A DNA stretch of 64,000 nt from Pseudomonadota bacterium (GCA_027487685.1 JAIYDC010000091.1:1-64000), one strand, 5' to 3'. Counted from the first letter of the stretch, positions 19,405 to 29,044 are shown. Notes: generated by a model not told the origin, from the letters alone. Made by a program: numbers and translations.

Positions 19405-20304
19405 ATGATACTTCGTAAGCTACTTAGTTTGTCACTATCTTTAGTAATTGCTTTTCCAGGCCACTCAAGAACGCAGATCAGTGATGATAAAGATCCGGTC
19501 TCTGGTATTCTAAAACGGATTTCTCAAGCAAAGAGCATGAACGAAATTGTTAACATGGTTAAGGAAAAGACTCCGTCGAAAGTTGATGAGGTTGTAACCT
19601 TTCTAAAATCAAACAATCTCGAGGCTTCAGAGATCCCTCAACTTAAGCTTTACGGGCGAACGCTGGTTTTCAATGAAGAGCAAAACATTAAGATTACCGT
19701 GAGTGAAAATAACCAAGTCATAGTTAGATGGGGAGATAAGGAAAAGCAGATGCTACAGACAATGAGCATGAAAGAGGTTATGGACGAAGTTAAAAACTTG
19801 TCGCCAACGAAACAGTTTAGTTTATTAGATCTTTTCATCTCGAATGCCTATGCCAATGACGACCTTAAATTTGTGGGCCTAGTCGCCCTTATAACTTCAC
19901 TTGCTTTGTTAATCACCGCGCTTCCCTTTGCAGCTCCACTCGCTGTAGTCGGTGGAGTAGCGTTGGGAGCAGGAACTGCACTGGGAATCCGAGAAAGTAA
20001 CCAAGTAGCACATGCCCTAGCACTCCTGGAGATTTGCAGGACCTCTCAAGGACTGACTGCAGAAGAACTTGCTGAATCGTATAACCAAGTTGCAGGAGTA
20101 CATACAAGAATGCGTTGTACTCTGGAAACTAGGGATCCAGAAAAGGCAGGTGTTTGCGCTGCGCTACGTCAAGCTATTAGATGTTTTCGAGGAAAATTGG
20201 AAGAAGCACGATTATCAAATAATGGCGCTCGCTCATCTGGAAAAGAAATTATTTTCAATTCTGAACAAAATCGATACCGCGTTACTCCTGCGAGTCCGCA
20301 ATAG
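19405..20304 (+). CDS. Hypothetical exported/membrane protein
   Basis: ORF 299 aa with signal peptide and one hydrophobic segment. Confidence 0.6.
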   Translation: MILRKLLSLSLSLVIAFPGHSRTQISDDKDPVSGILKRISQAKSMNEIVNMVKEKTPSKVDEVVTFLKSNNLEASEIPQLKLYGRTLVFNEEQNIKITVSENNQVIVRWGDKEKQMLQTMSMKEVMDEVKNLSPTKQFSLLDLFISNAYANDDLKFVGLVALITSLALLITALPFAAPLAVVGGVALGAGTALGIRESNQVAHALALLEICRTSQGLTAEELAESYNQVAGVHTRMRCTLETRDPEKAGVCAALRQAIRCFRGKLEEARLSNNGARSSGKEIIFNSEQNRYRVTPASPQ

Positions 20305-20449
20305 TCGAGTTTTGCCCCTCACAAGCATGAATGAGAATTTCTTCAATTTGACCGGGGAGACAAGTATGTTCTCGGTTTGTTCCCAATAAGATGCAGTGGG
20401 ATCATTGGCCTGCTGCTTGAAGAAATGCTGCCGGAGTGAGTTATGACAT

Positions 20450-21940
20450 GACCCTCTCCCGCACCGATGCTCATCGGGATATCCCGAACTAGGATCACTG
20501 CTTGTGGCATCGCTGGAACGCCATCGTATCGGAGGATATCCCCCTACACATTAACAGCAGCGTTTCGTACCTCGTCGAGCGTTCAATCCAGGGCCACATC
20601 GGTTACTTGGGCCAGGACGGCGCACTTTGTGTGAGCTACGGTAAGTAGACGGGCCACCCGGCCGACGATAAGTACGCCATCTACGATGAGGGGAGCGCCA
20701 CTGACATGGACTAGACCGGGAAGATCCGTAAGCTCGGGCCCACGGTCTAGGACCAGCTCAGGGCCTACCCCCTCGGCGTAAACCTCTTTACGACCTCGCT
20801 GGTCCAAGCGCTCTATGATGCGCCCCCGGAAGGAGAAGATCTCCTCGCCCCCAAACGATACGGCCTCCGGAAGCCGAATGTTATCGCCATGAACTGCAGT
20901 TGGGAGGAGATCCTGATAGGCGGCACCACCTGTTACGGCGAGATCAAGAAGGCGATCTTTACCGTCATGAACACGATCCTTTCTGACTACGGGGTACGCC
21001 GGGGCAAGCGGCGACCCGAAATGGCAGGTCGCGGTTTTCTTCGGCCTCTGCGGAGCTTGTAAGACAACACTCTCCACGCTTATGCGCATGCGGATCATCG
21101 GCGCCTATGATCACGGTCTCTCGGGCAAGGGAATATTTTATTTTTGAAGGCGGCTGCTATGCCAAGACTTATAATCTACGTCAGGACCTTGAACCAGAGA
21201 TTTTTCAGGCCACAAAACGCTTTGAAAACATGACCGAATATGCTTCTCTTGATCCTGAAGCCCGCTCTCTAGACTTCGCTGACAAATTAGTGACTGAAAA
21301 TGGGCGCAGCACCTATTCTATCTCGGCCCTTCCTCATATTGTAGGCAATGGTCGCGGGTCTGTTCTGAGGCACTTCTTTTTCTTCGCGGCAATTGTGCTC
21401 GGACTCCTGCCGCTTATAGCGAGGCTCGACCATCAAGACGCGACACGCTATTTTCTCATAGGTCTTACCGTAAAAGTGGCCGGGACTGAGATGGGGATGG
21501 AAGGGATCACGGCGACATTTCCCCACTACTTCGGGGCCTTTTTATGATGCGAAGACCTGAAGACTACGGATACCTTCTGCGTGAACTTCTCGTGGGGCAT
21601 GAGATCAAGGTCTGGTTGGTGAACACCGGCCAGTATGACGTATCCTATGGGGTCGATAGACGCTATGATCTTCATCTTACCCGGGATTGTATCCGCGCGG
21701 TTAAACGCGATGGTGCTCAAGGTGTGCGCTTTACCAAAGATTCGGTTTCTAATCTCTCTACCCCGGATGGCATCGGAGACATCGAGTCTCTTTACTTTCA
21801 TCCAGAAACGTTATGGGAAAAGCAGAGCGACTATTTCACGGCCGCCCAGCAGCTTAAGGATCTGATCTTCGATGAGACCTACCGAAAGCATCTCGGCTCC
21901 GGGCCAGGAGTGCAGGAAAATTTCACGCTGTTGTCAGCGT
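20450..21940 (+). pseudogene. pckA: Decayed phosphoenolpyruvate carboxykinase (ATP)
   Basis: Plus strand in several frames: NVIAMNCSWEEILIGGTTCYGEIKKAIFTVMNTIL, WQVAVFFGLCGACKTTLS (P-loop GLSGTGKTTLS), FEGGCYAKTYNLRQDLEPEIFQATKRF, KVWLVNTG; many stops and frameshifts. Confidence 0.9.
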
Positions 21941-21980
21941 TTTCTTGTATACTAGGAGCGATCTTTTCTAAGGAGTTCCT

Positions 21981-22367
21981 TTGTTAGTGGTTAAAACGAA
22001 GCTTGAGTATAGTTCCATTCATGGCCTTGGTTGTTTTGCGGGAGAGGATATTCCAGCGGGGCAGCTTGTCTGGCGCTTCGATCCTGGGATTGATCTTGTC
22101 TTTACTGAGGGCGACCTTGCCCGTCTCCCCGAATCCTTTAGAGATTTCCTACGGATATATGCCTATAGTCCTGTCGCTGAAACTGAGAAGACCTATGTCC
22201 TCTGCATTGACCACGCTCGGCATATGAACCATTCGGATTCGCCCAGCCTGCTCGAGACCCCCGACGGTCAAAATATCGCCGCCCATGATATCAGGAAGGG
22301 AGAAGAGCTGACCTGTAACTACTTGGAGTTCGACCGCACTGCCGGTGAAAAACTGGGAGCAGAGTAA
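21981..22367 (+). CDS. SET-domain protein (putative lysine methyltransferase)
   Basis: HGLGCFAGEDIPAGQLVW, HMNHSDSPSL, AAHDIRKGEELTCNY; TTG start. Confidence 0.85.
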   Translation: MLVVKTKLEYSSIHGLGCFAGEDIPAGQLVWRFDPGIDLVFTEGDLARLPESFRDFLRIYAYSPVAETEKTYVLCIDHARHMNHSDSPSLLETPDGQNIAAHDIRKGEELTCNYLEFDRTAGEKLGAE

Positions 22368-22423
22368 AAGGCTCAAGTAATGAGGCCTGTTGACCGATGA
22401 GGATAAAAACTCAGAGGTAAGCT

Positions 22424-23149
22424 ATGAAATCCTTGATTGTCCCGCTCTTATTCCTTGCTGCCTGCGCCTCCCAGAAGAACCTCCACCGGACACCGGCGTC
22501 CAATTCCTATGGTTCCTGGGAAGAGTATATTCAGCGCGAGGTCTTGAGTACCAGAAACCTTGATGCTTGGTACCCGGACTCTCAGTTCTTGAAAATTCCC
22601 TGGCGGAAAAGTAACGATGTGGCCTACGATAGCAACCCGCGGGAACCTTCGGCATTAAATATTAAATCTTTGCGCTGTGGGGACCGGACCCTCTGGCCCA
22701 CGCATCCACAGCAGACGACTAAGAACTATCTCTACGGCATCTTCGCTAGCTACGACCACACAAAGCTCCCTCCGACTTCCGATGCTTGTAATCGTCCTGC
22801 CCCCAACGGTCGCTTCTGTCTCACGGCAACTTTGGCGTACCTCTTTGTCATGTCTGACACCTACCAGGACAGCTGTGGAAACTATTACCGCGGCTATTGG
22901 ATGGTGAACTTCCTGAAAAAGTACGACAACATGGGGACACTCTTATCGAAAGGTCGAACCGTTTATCAGACTCCAGGATCACAGTTTCGAGGAGATTATC
23001 AGACGGCCCAGACCTACGGTGTGGAGGCGGCAGATTTTCTTTTTCTAACGGAGCTCGACTCTGGGGACATGGCAAAAATCCGCCGGGATAGTGAAGCTGC
23101 ACTTCGAGGCGGTTTCACGAAGCGAGGCCTCGCTTTCGAACCGCGGTAG
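22424..23149 (+). CDS. Lipoprotein, hypothetical
   Basis: MKSLIVPLLFLAACAS lipobox, SD upstream. Confidence 0.65.
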   Translation: MKSLIVPLLFLAACASQKNLHRTPASNSYGSWEEYIQREVLSTRNLDAWYPDSQFLKIPWRKSNDVAYDSNPREPSALNIKSLRCGDRTLWPTHPQQTTKNYLYGIFASYDHTKLPPTSDACNRPAPNGRFCLTATLAYLFVMSDTYQDSCGNYYRGYWMVNFLKKYDNMGTLLSKGRTVYQTPGSQFRGDYQTAQTYGVEAADFLFLTELDSGDMAKIRRDSEAALRGGFTKRGLAFEPR

Positions 23150-23494
23150 CGCGGGCCCTCATGCCTCAAAGATACAGTGATAAGTCGTTCTTCCAAAAGA
23201 TTGTTAAGTTTTCGAAAGAGGCTGGGTTCGATGTCATCGAATACGCCCTTATTCTTCTGCTTAAAGAATGTGTCGTATACTGTGATGGATCTTGAATTAA
23301 TGTGTATTGATGCGGGGTTGCCTTTAGTGCCTGAACTCTGAGGGCGATACAAGTAAAAGATCTCCATCTGATACTGTTTAGGTATGACGGATAAAACGCT
23401 CAATACTCCTTCTTTCTCTTCAATTAACACCAATCGCAGTTCACAGCGTATGAGTGGGAAGAGATGAATAATGCAAGAAGAAGAAGAACTTTCA

Positions 23495-23833
23495 TTAATT
23501 TAAAACAAGAACTGTTTTTAAACAGGCGTCCACTTTGAGCATGTCAGCAACTGAAAGTTGAACAAGTCTTTTCGTGAGTGATGATCTTTCTATCGTAAAA
23601 ATAGAAGAACTTCGAATAATCGTCGGTTTTTTTAAAGTGATCACAACATCTTCAGAAGGATTTATCGGTTTATCTTTTCCATTGGAATTCTGCAGTGACG
23701 TAAGTTTCACCACGTTTATATCGAGCAAATAAAGAGCTCGATTACGCAAATTATTGCTGACAATAAGTAGGGGCCTTGGTTTTTGTTCTGGATCGTTAGG
23801 CCATACTCCCAACCATATTTCACCTCTTAACAT
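23495..23833 (-). CDS. MazF/PemK-like toxin
   Basis: MLRGEIWLGVWPNDPEQKPRPLLIVSNN...; PemK fold pattern; TAATG overlap with upstream antitoxin. Confidence 0.8.
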   Translation of the reverse strand: MLRGEIWLGVWPNDPEQKPRPLLIVSNNLRNRALYLLDINVVKLTSLQNSNGKDKPINPSEDVVITLKKPTIIRSSSIFTIERSSLTKRLVQLSVADMLKVDACLKTVLVLN

Positions 23834-24105
23834 TAGAAGAAGTCCTCAGTTTCATCTTCTGGCTCAAAAGCTCTTGAAGACATCATCATAGTGGAGGAAA
23901 TGCCTTTCTTGTTTTTCTTGCGAGTCTGTTGCTTCGCGATCATTTCATTAAAGCGTATATAGTCCTGCTCCACCTTCATTTGGTTTTCTAGAGCTAAACC
24001 TTTAGAGATAAGTTCATTGATTCGGCTACTCAGCTGACCTTTTGGTATGCCTTCAAGGAAGAGCTCAATTTCTTCTGTTGGATAGAATGCTTTCTTTAGG
24101 CCCAT
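23833..24105 (-). CDS. Cognate antitoxin-like protein
   Basis: Small charged ORF immediately upstream of and overlapping the MazF-like toxin. Confidence 0.7.
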   Translation of the reverse strand: MGLKKAFYPTEEIELFLEGIPKGQLSSRINELISKGLALENQMKVEQDYIRFNEMIAKQQTRKKNKKGISSTMMMSSRAFEPEDETEDFF

Positions 24106-24276
24106 AAATCACCTCGTTGGTGTAATTATATGCCCGGTGTCGTTATTTTTGTCAACTAAATTAGAGATAATTATAGAGATAAAAAAGGAGACAAAAGTGT
24201 CCCTTAGCGTATGTTAGCTAGATCCTTTATTGGGGCCGGAAGTCGGTTCCTATTCAGAAAAAAGGCCCTAAATTAA

Positions 24277-24306
24277 AAAACCCACACCGGTTAAGGTGTG
24301 GGTTTT
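24277..24306. terminator. Bidirectional terminator
   Basis: AAAACCCACACC / GGTGTGGGTTTT perfect 12-bp stem, 6-nt loop, A and T runs. Confidence 0.85.
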
Positions 24307-24359
24307 AGTTAGGCCGTTAGGCAGGCCTTCAGATTTACAGTGATAAAATCGTCTTGGTC

Positions 24360-24962
24360 TTAGCGGCAACGTCTCATCTGAACTTGGTAGATGATACCGG
24401 CGTTGAAGTCAGCCGAATCCACTGTCGCCAGGGCGTCCTGACGGGTTGTATTCCGAACCATCATACTCGCGTTCACTCGAAGATTCACGTCCGCCCCACA
24501 TGGTGACCAGACCATGGCCTGGACACCCAAGGTGTTATTGAACGTGTAGTCTTGATCAATCCGACCTCTGAAATCCTGAGCAAACCGTGGGCCCTGCATT
24601 CCAGCGAAGAAGTATTCTGCTTGGAGCCGGGCCGATGCACCCGCTGGAAGTCCCACAAAGCCACGGTAGTCGACAGCAAGAATGGATACGCTAAACCCAC
24701 CCGGGACAAAAACCGGAACTGCGATGTTACAGCTCTTTCGGTCCAGTGTACGACCAGAGGCGGGCCCTGCTTCCGTGACGAATTGATCGAAGATAACTGA
24801 GAGCGATTTTCCATCTGGTGAGAGAGTCGCGGACGCGGAGCCGTTCGGGCAGCCGTTTCCTCCGTAGGCAGGTTGACCTAGTTGAATGGTATCCTGGGCG
24901 AAGGCATTAAGGCCGAGTGTAAGAAGAGCTGCAGTAGCGATGGTCTTGGCAAACGAAGTCAT
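24360..24962 (-). CDS. DUF4360-like secreted protein
   Basis: GGNGCPNGSASATLSPDGKSLSVIFDQFVTEAG...RKSCNIAVPV; signal peptide. Confidence 0.75.
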   Translation of the reverse strand: MTSFAKTIATAALLTLGLNAFAQDTIQLGQPAYGGNGCPNGSASATLSPDGKSLSVIFDQFVTEAGPASGRTLDRKSCNIAVPVFVPGGFSVSILAVDYRGFVGLPAGASARLQAEYFFAGMQGPRFAQDFRGRIDQDYTFNNTLGVQAMVWSPCGADVNLRVNASMMVRNTTRQDALATVDSADFNAGIIYQVQMRRCR

Positions 24963-25171
24963 GTTGGCTCCTTTGAAGCTAGCGTTGTGGGCATCCTGAC
25001 CCGGGTACGATTAAGACCAAGGTACCTAAATCCATCGTCGTTCGAGAACCCCCAAAAACAAGTCGTCTCATCAAAGATGCCCACCTGGTCGGGCCCACAA
25101 ACCAGGTGGGCGCTAAACTTTTCTTGCTACTGGCGCCCGAACTTTGAACTTGGTAATTGGTAAGGAAAGGA

Positions 25172-25891
25172 GACCACCACATGAAAAATCTTCTCTTCAT
25201 TGCCTCTCTCTGTCTTGCCTCTGTTGCTCACGCACAGGTTAGCTTTAACAGCGTGACCCACGCTGGGACGGGCTGTCCTCAGGGGACAGTTTCTTCGGTG
25301 ATCTCACCTGATGGATCTTCCATCTCCATCCTCTTTGATGAATTCCGCGCGGAAGTTCCGCAGTTTGACGGGAACAATGACAATGGTGAAATCCCGCGAG
25401 GTCCAGGAGCTCCTCGAGGTCGAAATACTCCTTCGATTCAGCACCGGAGCTGTTCCTTGAGTTTCACCGCCTCTCTTCCGCCGGGAGTCCGGGCGGAATC
25501 CCTCGAGGTGAATCTGCAGGCCCGAGGAGCGACAATCTTTGATCGAGGAGTCGATGGCTACTTCTCATCTATCCTCGTCGGATTCAATGGCCTTGCCCGC
25601 TCACGAGGAAATCCGACGGTCGTAGCTCGGCGCTCATTCCGGACGAGGACGGCCGCCATCGACGAGTCATGGGTGGAGAGTCCACGAGCGGTGATTCCTC
25701 TCGCCTCAGGTTGTTCCGGGGCCCAGGGCCGTGACATCCGGTTTGATCTTAAGAATCATATCCACGCAGAAATTGCATCTGGCGACACGAGCCGCCGGGG
25801 TCTCATCACTGTAGATTCCAATGATGTGAATGGCTTGTTGCGTTTCACCGTCAGAACAGCTCCTTGTGCCGGTGGCAGATTGTCCCCTTAG
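25172..25891 (+). CDS. DUF4360-like secreted protein (divergent paralog)
   Basis: GTGCPQGTVSSVISPDGSSISILFDEFRAE...HRSCSLSFTASLPPG; signal peptide; start at MKNLLF. Confidence 0.72.
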   Translation, partial: DHHMKNLLFIASLCLASVAHAQVSFNSVTHAGTGCPQGTVSSVISPDGSSISILFDEFRAEVPQFDGNNDNGEIPRGPGAPRGRNTPSIQHRSCSLSFTASLPPGVRAESLEVNLQARGATIFDRGVDGYFSSILVGFNGLARSRGNPTVVARRSFRTRTAAIDESWVESPRAVIPLASGCSGAQGRDIRFDLKNHIHAEIASGDTSRRGLITVDSNDVNGLLRFTVRTAPCAGGRLSP

Positions 25892-25995
25892 TGGTGCCAT
25901 TAGGGGACCGTCGCTCTACTAAATTCTTTCATGGCCTTTTACTAATTTCGAAAAATCTCCCCCTCTGTTACATAAGTAAGGGGGGGGCAATTCGA

Positions 25996-26778
25996 ATGCA
26001 GGAAACCATTGAGCATGACCTCATTCAAAGTTTACAGATCATGATCGCAGGCCATCTCGAGCGCCATCCGCAGCTCACCTTGAATGCTCTTGCGAGTCGC
26101 TCGAACGTCCCGGTGACCACACTCCGGCGGCTGGCCGGAGGGCAGCAGAAAAACGATATCGCTCCTCACTCCGTGCTCAACCTCGTGAGTTACGTTCTGC
26201 GAGAGAAGAATCTTGCTCGGCTGCTCGAACGCGTGGCCCCGACCGTCGCCGATTTCCTCCGCCGGCATTTCGGAAATTTTATCTTCGAAGCCCCAAAGGC
26301 AACCTACAGTACGGACCTTAATTGCGAGCTTCGTGATGAGACCAAGTACCTGATTTACAAACTCGCAGCGAACCACGACGGAACCGATCTGATAACGGTG
26401 GTAGAAAACTTTGGGGCCCAGGGCCTTAAGAAAGTCGAAGAACTCAAGGCCCGAGGCCTGGTGGAGGAACACGCAGGCAAGATCCATGCTCGCGATAAAA
26501 ACTTCTCTCTTGATCTGACCGTGGCCGCGGCCCATCTGCCGGCGCTGGTTGGCCTTTATAAGCCTCAGACCATGGGGAGAGGACTTAACACCATGTTCAG
26601 CATGAGCGAAGCTTTAACAGCTGAAGCTATCGCCGAACTCAAGGCGCTTCAGCGCGAATGTGTCATGAAAATGAATGCCGTCATGAATCGACCCGAGAGC
26701 CTGGGTTCGATTCCCTACTTTACCATCAACCTCGCAGAAACACTGTTAGCAGACACCACACCGGGAGACCTGCAATGA
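25996..26778 (+). CDS. HTH protein similar to TIGR02147-type regulators
   Basis: LTLNALASRSNVPVTTLRRLAGGQ HTH, long alpha-helical C-terminus. Confidence 0.5.
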   Translation: MQETIEHDLIQSLQIMIAGHLERHPQLTLNALASRSNVPVTTLRRLAGGQQKNDIAPHSVLNLVSYVLREKNLARLLERVAPTVADFLRRHFGNFIFEAPKATYSTDLNCELRDETKYLIYKLAANHDGTDLITVVENFGAQGLKKVEELKARGLVEEHAGKIHARDKNFSLDLTVAAAHLPALVGLYKPQTMGRGLNTMFSMSEALTAEAIAELKALQRECVMKMNAVMNRPESLGSIPYFTINLAETLLADTTPGDLQ

Positions 26779-27110
26779 GAATCTTATTCCTTCTTATGTT
26801 CTTCCTCAGTGGTCTTTCGGCCCACGCTATGACGAGACCAGAACTCGAAGCTCTATTAAAGGAAAGGGGTCTTACGGTTTCTGCACTGGAGCTTCAAGGA
26901 CTCAAAGTGGTGATGGGGGAAGTGACCGGGCATCTCACGGCCTTGCCGTTCAAGCGAGTGGCGATGCTTATAACAAGTGACGACGCCATCCTCCGCTCGG
27001 AGATTGAGGTCATTGAGGGGGGACGCACCATAGGGGAGCTCGTTTCCGCACGATTTAAGGGGCAATATTTTTTACTCAAAGATGTTCGTGCGACGGTCAT
27101 CACTCCTTAA
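26775..27110 (+). CDS. Small secreted protein
   Basis: Signal peptide MRILFLLMFFLSGLSAHA; ATGA overlap with upstream gene. Confidence 0.6.
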   Translation: MRILFLLMFFLSGLSAHAMTRPELEALLKERGLTVSALELQGLKVVMGEVTGHLTALPFKRVAMLITSDDAILRSEIEVIEGGRTIGELVSARFKGQYFLLKDVRATVITP

Positions 27111-27701
27111 TGATTGAGGACCATACCCAGAAGCTCGCATAATACGAGCTATGCGGTGTCCCCTAGAGAACAGGATTAATCCTACAACTGGAAAAAACAT
27201 AAACCAAATCAACCCTGCAATAAAAATCGGGACATTGCTAGACTCATTTTTAACGAGATTGTTAATTTCATCGTTTATGGTTGGATCACGTTCTAAGTAA
27301 ACAACTTTAATAACGCTTCCTGGAGGCAGATTCCAAGGTGATAAACTTAATACTTCTCCGCGGACATTATCACCTTTTGAGGTTTTAAACGTATAAGAAA
27401 GTTTATACTCAATCCGAATACGCTGACCGGTAGACAAAAAATAGGCTTTCTTCTGGGAATATTCTTCGTGAGTGATTTTATGCCTAAGATCACTCATTCT
27501 CATTTTGCTTCTGTCTATTAGCCGTATGTATTCAATAGTTTCAGATTCTATGATGGCCTCAACGGGAGGGCCTTTTTTTAGCCGGTATTGATCAATGAAA
27601 TGTTTCGATGGAAGATAGGCCACAATTATCCCCCACAACATCCATAAGATTGCGATGATTCTTAAATCTTTCAATGTAGTAATGATTATCTTTGCATTCA
27701 T
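27072..27701 (-). CDS. DUF3592-like membrane protein
   Basis: Two terminal TM segments with beta domain YTFKTSKGDNVRGEVLSLSPWNLPPGSVIKVVYLERDP. Confidence 0.6.
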   Translation of the reverse strand: MNAKIIITTLKDLRIIAILWMLWGIIVAYLPSKHFIDQYRLKKGPPVEAIIESETIEYIRLIDRSKMRMSDLRHKITHEEYSQKKAYFLSTGQRIRIEYKLSYTFKTSKGDNVRGEVLSLSPWNLPPGSVIKVVYLERDPTINDEINNLVKNESSNVPIFIAGLIWFMFFPVVGLILFSRGHRIARIMRASGYGPQSLRSDDRRTNIFE

Positions 27702-27839
27702 GAACTCAACGATACACGTGATGTAAAGTTAGGTCATAGCGGAAAAGCCTACCTCCCTTGCACGTTTAGCTTATCGCTTTAGATGATGGTGATACTCGTA
27801 TTTATCGTCTTTTACGAAACATAAAAGATGGCTAAGATA

Positions 27840-27930
27840 TGAATGGGGAGTAGCTCGCTCACAACGAGGCCCGGCGTCGTCAACACGGTAGTAACCTACC
27901 CGGTGCCAGGGTTAAAGAGCAAGACCGTAA
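27840..27930 (+). ncRNA. yybP-ykoY (manganese) riboswitch-like RNA, copy 1
   Basis: GGGGAGTAGC-CTCG/CGAG stem-GTCGTCAACAC-GGTAG/CTACC stem-CGG-TGCC...AGAGCAAGACC; same order of conserved elements as remembered yybP-ykoY aptamers. Confidence 0.82.
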
Positions 27931-27945
27931 AACATGGAGGGCTTT

Positions 27946-28098
27946 ATGCCACTTTTTACGATTCTTGTAGGGTGTTTTTTTCTGCAATCTTGTGCGAATT
28001 TTCTTGTTTCCCATTCACCGCGGATTGAATCTCCTGGGTATCTTAATACAAGACAAATGGATCCTGGATTGATGCGGGAAAGTTTCTTGAATCGTTAG
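27946..28098 (+). CDS. 50-aa micro-lipoprotein, copy 1 (riboswitch-associated)
   Basis: MPLFTILVGCFFLQSCANFLVSHSPRIESPGYLNTRQMDPGLMRESFLNR; SD GGAGG; paralog of 30249-30401. Confidence 0.72.
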   Translation: MPLFTILVGCFFLQSCANFLVSHSPRIESPGYLNTRQMDPGLMRESFLNR

Positions 28099-28276
28099 GG
28101 ATTCTAGGTATTTTTGTCCGCTTTTCCCAGCAACACATAGCTCCAAACTCTGGGAGGACTGACGACCACGGAGTAGTTTTTGAAGTTAATGACTTCAGTT
28201 TACGACTTCTGTGGTATCAATCTTTTCCTTCGAAGGACTTTTACGAATGTGATGCATTTTATGTAACAACCCCAGT

Positions 28277-28756
28277 ATGAATGGAGATAAGTTTTTTATG
28301 AACATCCCTTTTTTATTCTCACTTTTATTCTTACTCATTGTCAGTGGCTGTACTCATGGCGTTCAGGTCGATGAACTCAGCGAAGAAATAAACAGACACG
28401 AGGCCAGGAGCCTTGCTGAAATTCGTGCCGAGTTGAAGATTATTCTTGAGGCCCACCCTGATCTTTCCAAAGAGGTACAAGATGGGATCACTCAAACGGT
28501 AGAAAAGGGGTTGGCGAAGCACCAAGTTCTTAGAGACCAGGAATCAAAAGTGATACATCATATTTTGTCTCAGGCCGTTTCACCAATCTCAGAAAAGGAA
28601 GGGACCATCGCTCAGAAGGATATTCTCAGAAAGATATATTTAGAGAAAAGTGACAACGTGTTCGAGCTTGTCATGGATGTTAAGAAACTCGTTGGTCCGT
28701 CACCCAAAGATGGCATTGATCAGGAGATGAAGTTGTTGATTCGCGAGATAAGATAG
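28277..28756 (+). CDS. Small lipoprotein
   Basis: NIPFLFSLLFLLIVSGCTHG lipobox. Confidence 0.65.
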   Translation: MNGDKFFMNIPFLFSLLFLLIVSGCTHGVQVDELSEEINRHEARSLAEIRAELKIILEAHPDLSKEVQDGITQTVEKGLAKHQVLRDQESKVIHHILSQAVSPISEKEGTIAQKDILRKIYLEKSDNVFELVMDVKKLVGPSPKDGIDQEMKLLIREIR

Positions 28757-28794
28757 TTTTTTTTCTAGGTGATATAACTCAACCAATTAGCTGC

Positions 28795-28834
28795 TTGCAT
28801 TGGAGGTGTTGCTTCGGCTACTCCTCCAATGCAA
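28795..28834. other. Strong intergenic hairpin with TTCG loop
   Basis: TTGCATTGGAGG / CCTCCAATGCAA 12-bp perfect stem, inner GTtGC-TTCG-GCtAC. Confidence 0.75.
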
Positions 28835-29044
28835 ACTGGTTAAGGCCTGGTGGCGAGGTTCACGTTTAATGCCCTTAGATCATAGGTTTAGATTGACTAG
28901 CATGACCTTGCTGATCAACTGGTTTTAACTTTTTCCTAATTCACATACAGGATGATTGCTCTGTTTAAGTGATGAGAACAGACCTTTTAATCGATTTAAT
29001 GAAATAGGCGTGTGCGTCGATAAAGCTCCTATCAAGGGAGCACC

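Noticed and set aside
20583-21098. 171-aa minus-strand ORF
   Set aside because: Antisense to the decayed pckA; its openness follows from codon bias of the former gene.
21107-21987. Two plus-strand ORFs listed as separate proteins
   Set aside because: Both are fragments of the pckA pseudogene in shifted frames.
28030-28275. Open frame ...GIFVRFSQQHIAPNSGRTDDHGVVFEVNDFSLRLLWYQSF... after micro-lipoprotein 1
   Set aside because: No start codon or SD found; may be a remnant, but not supportable.
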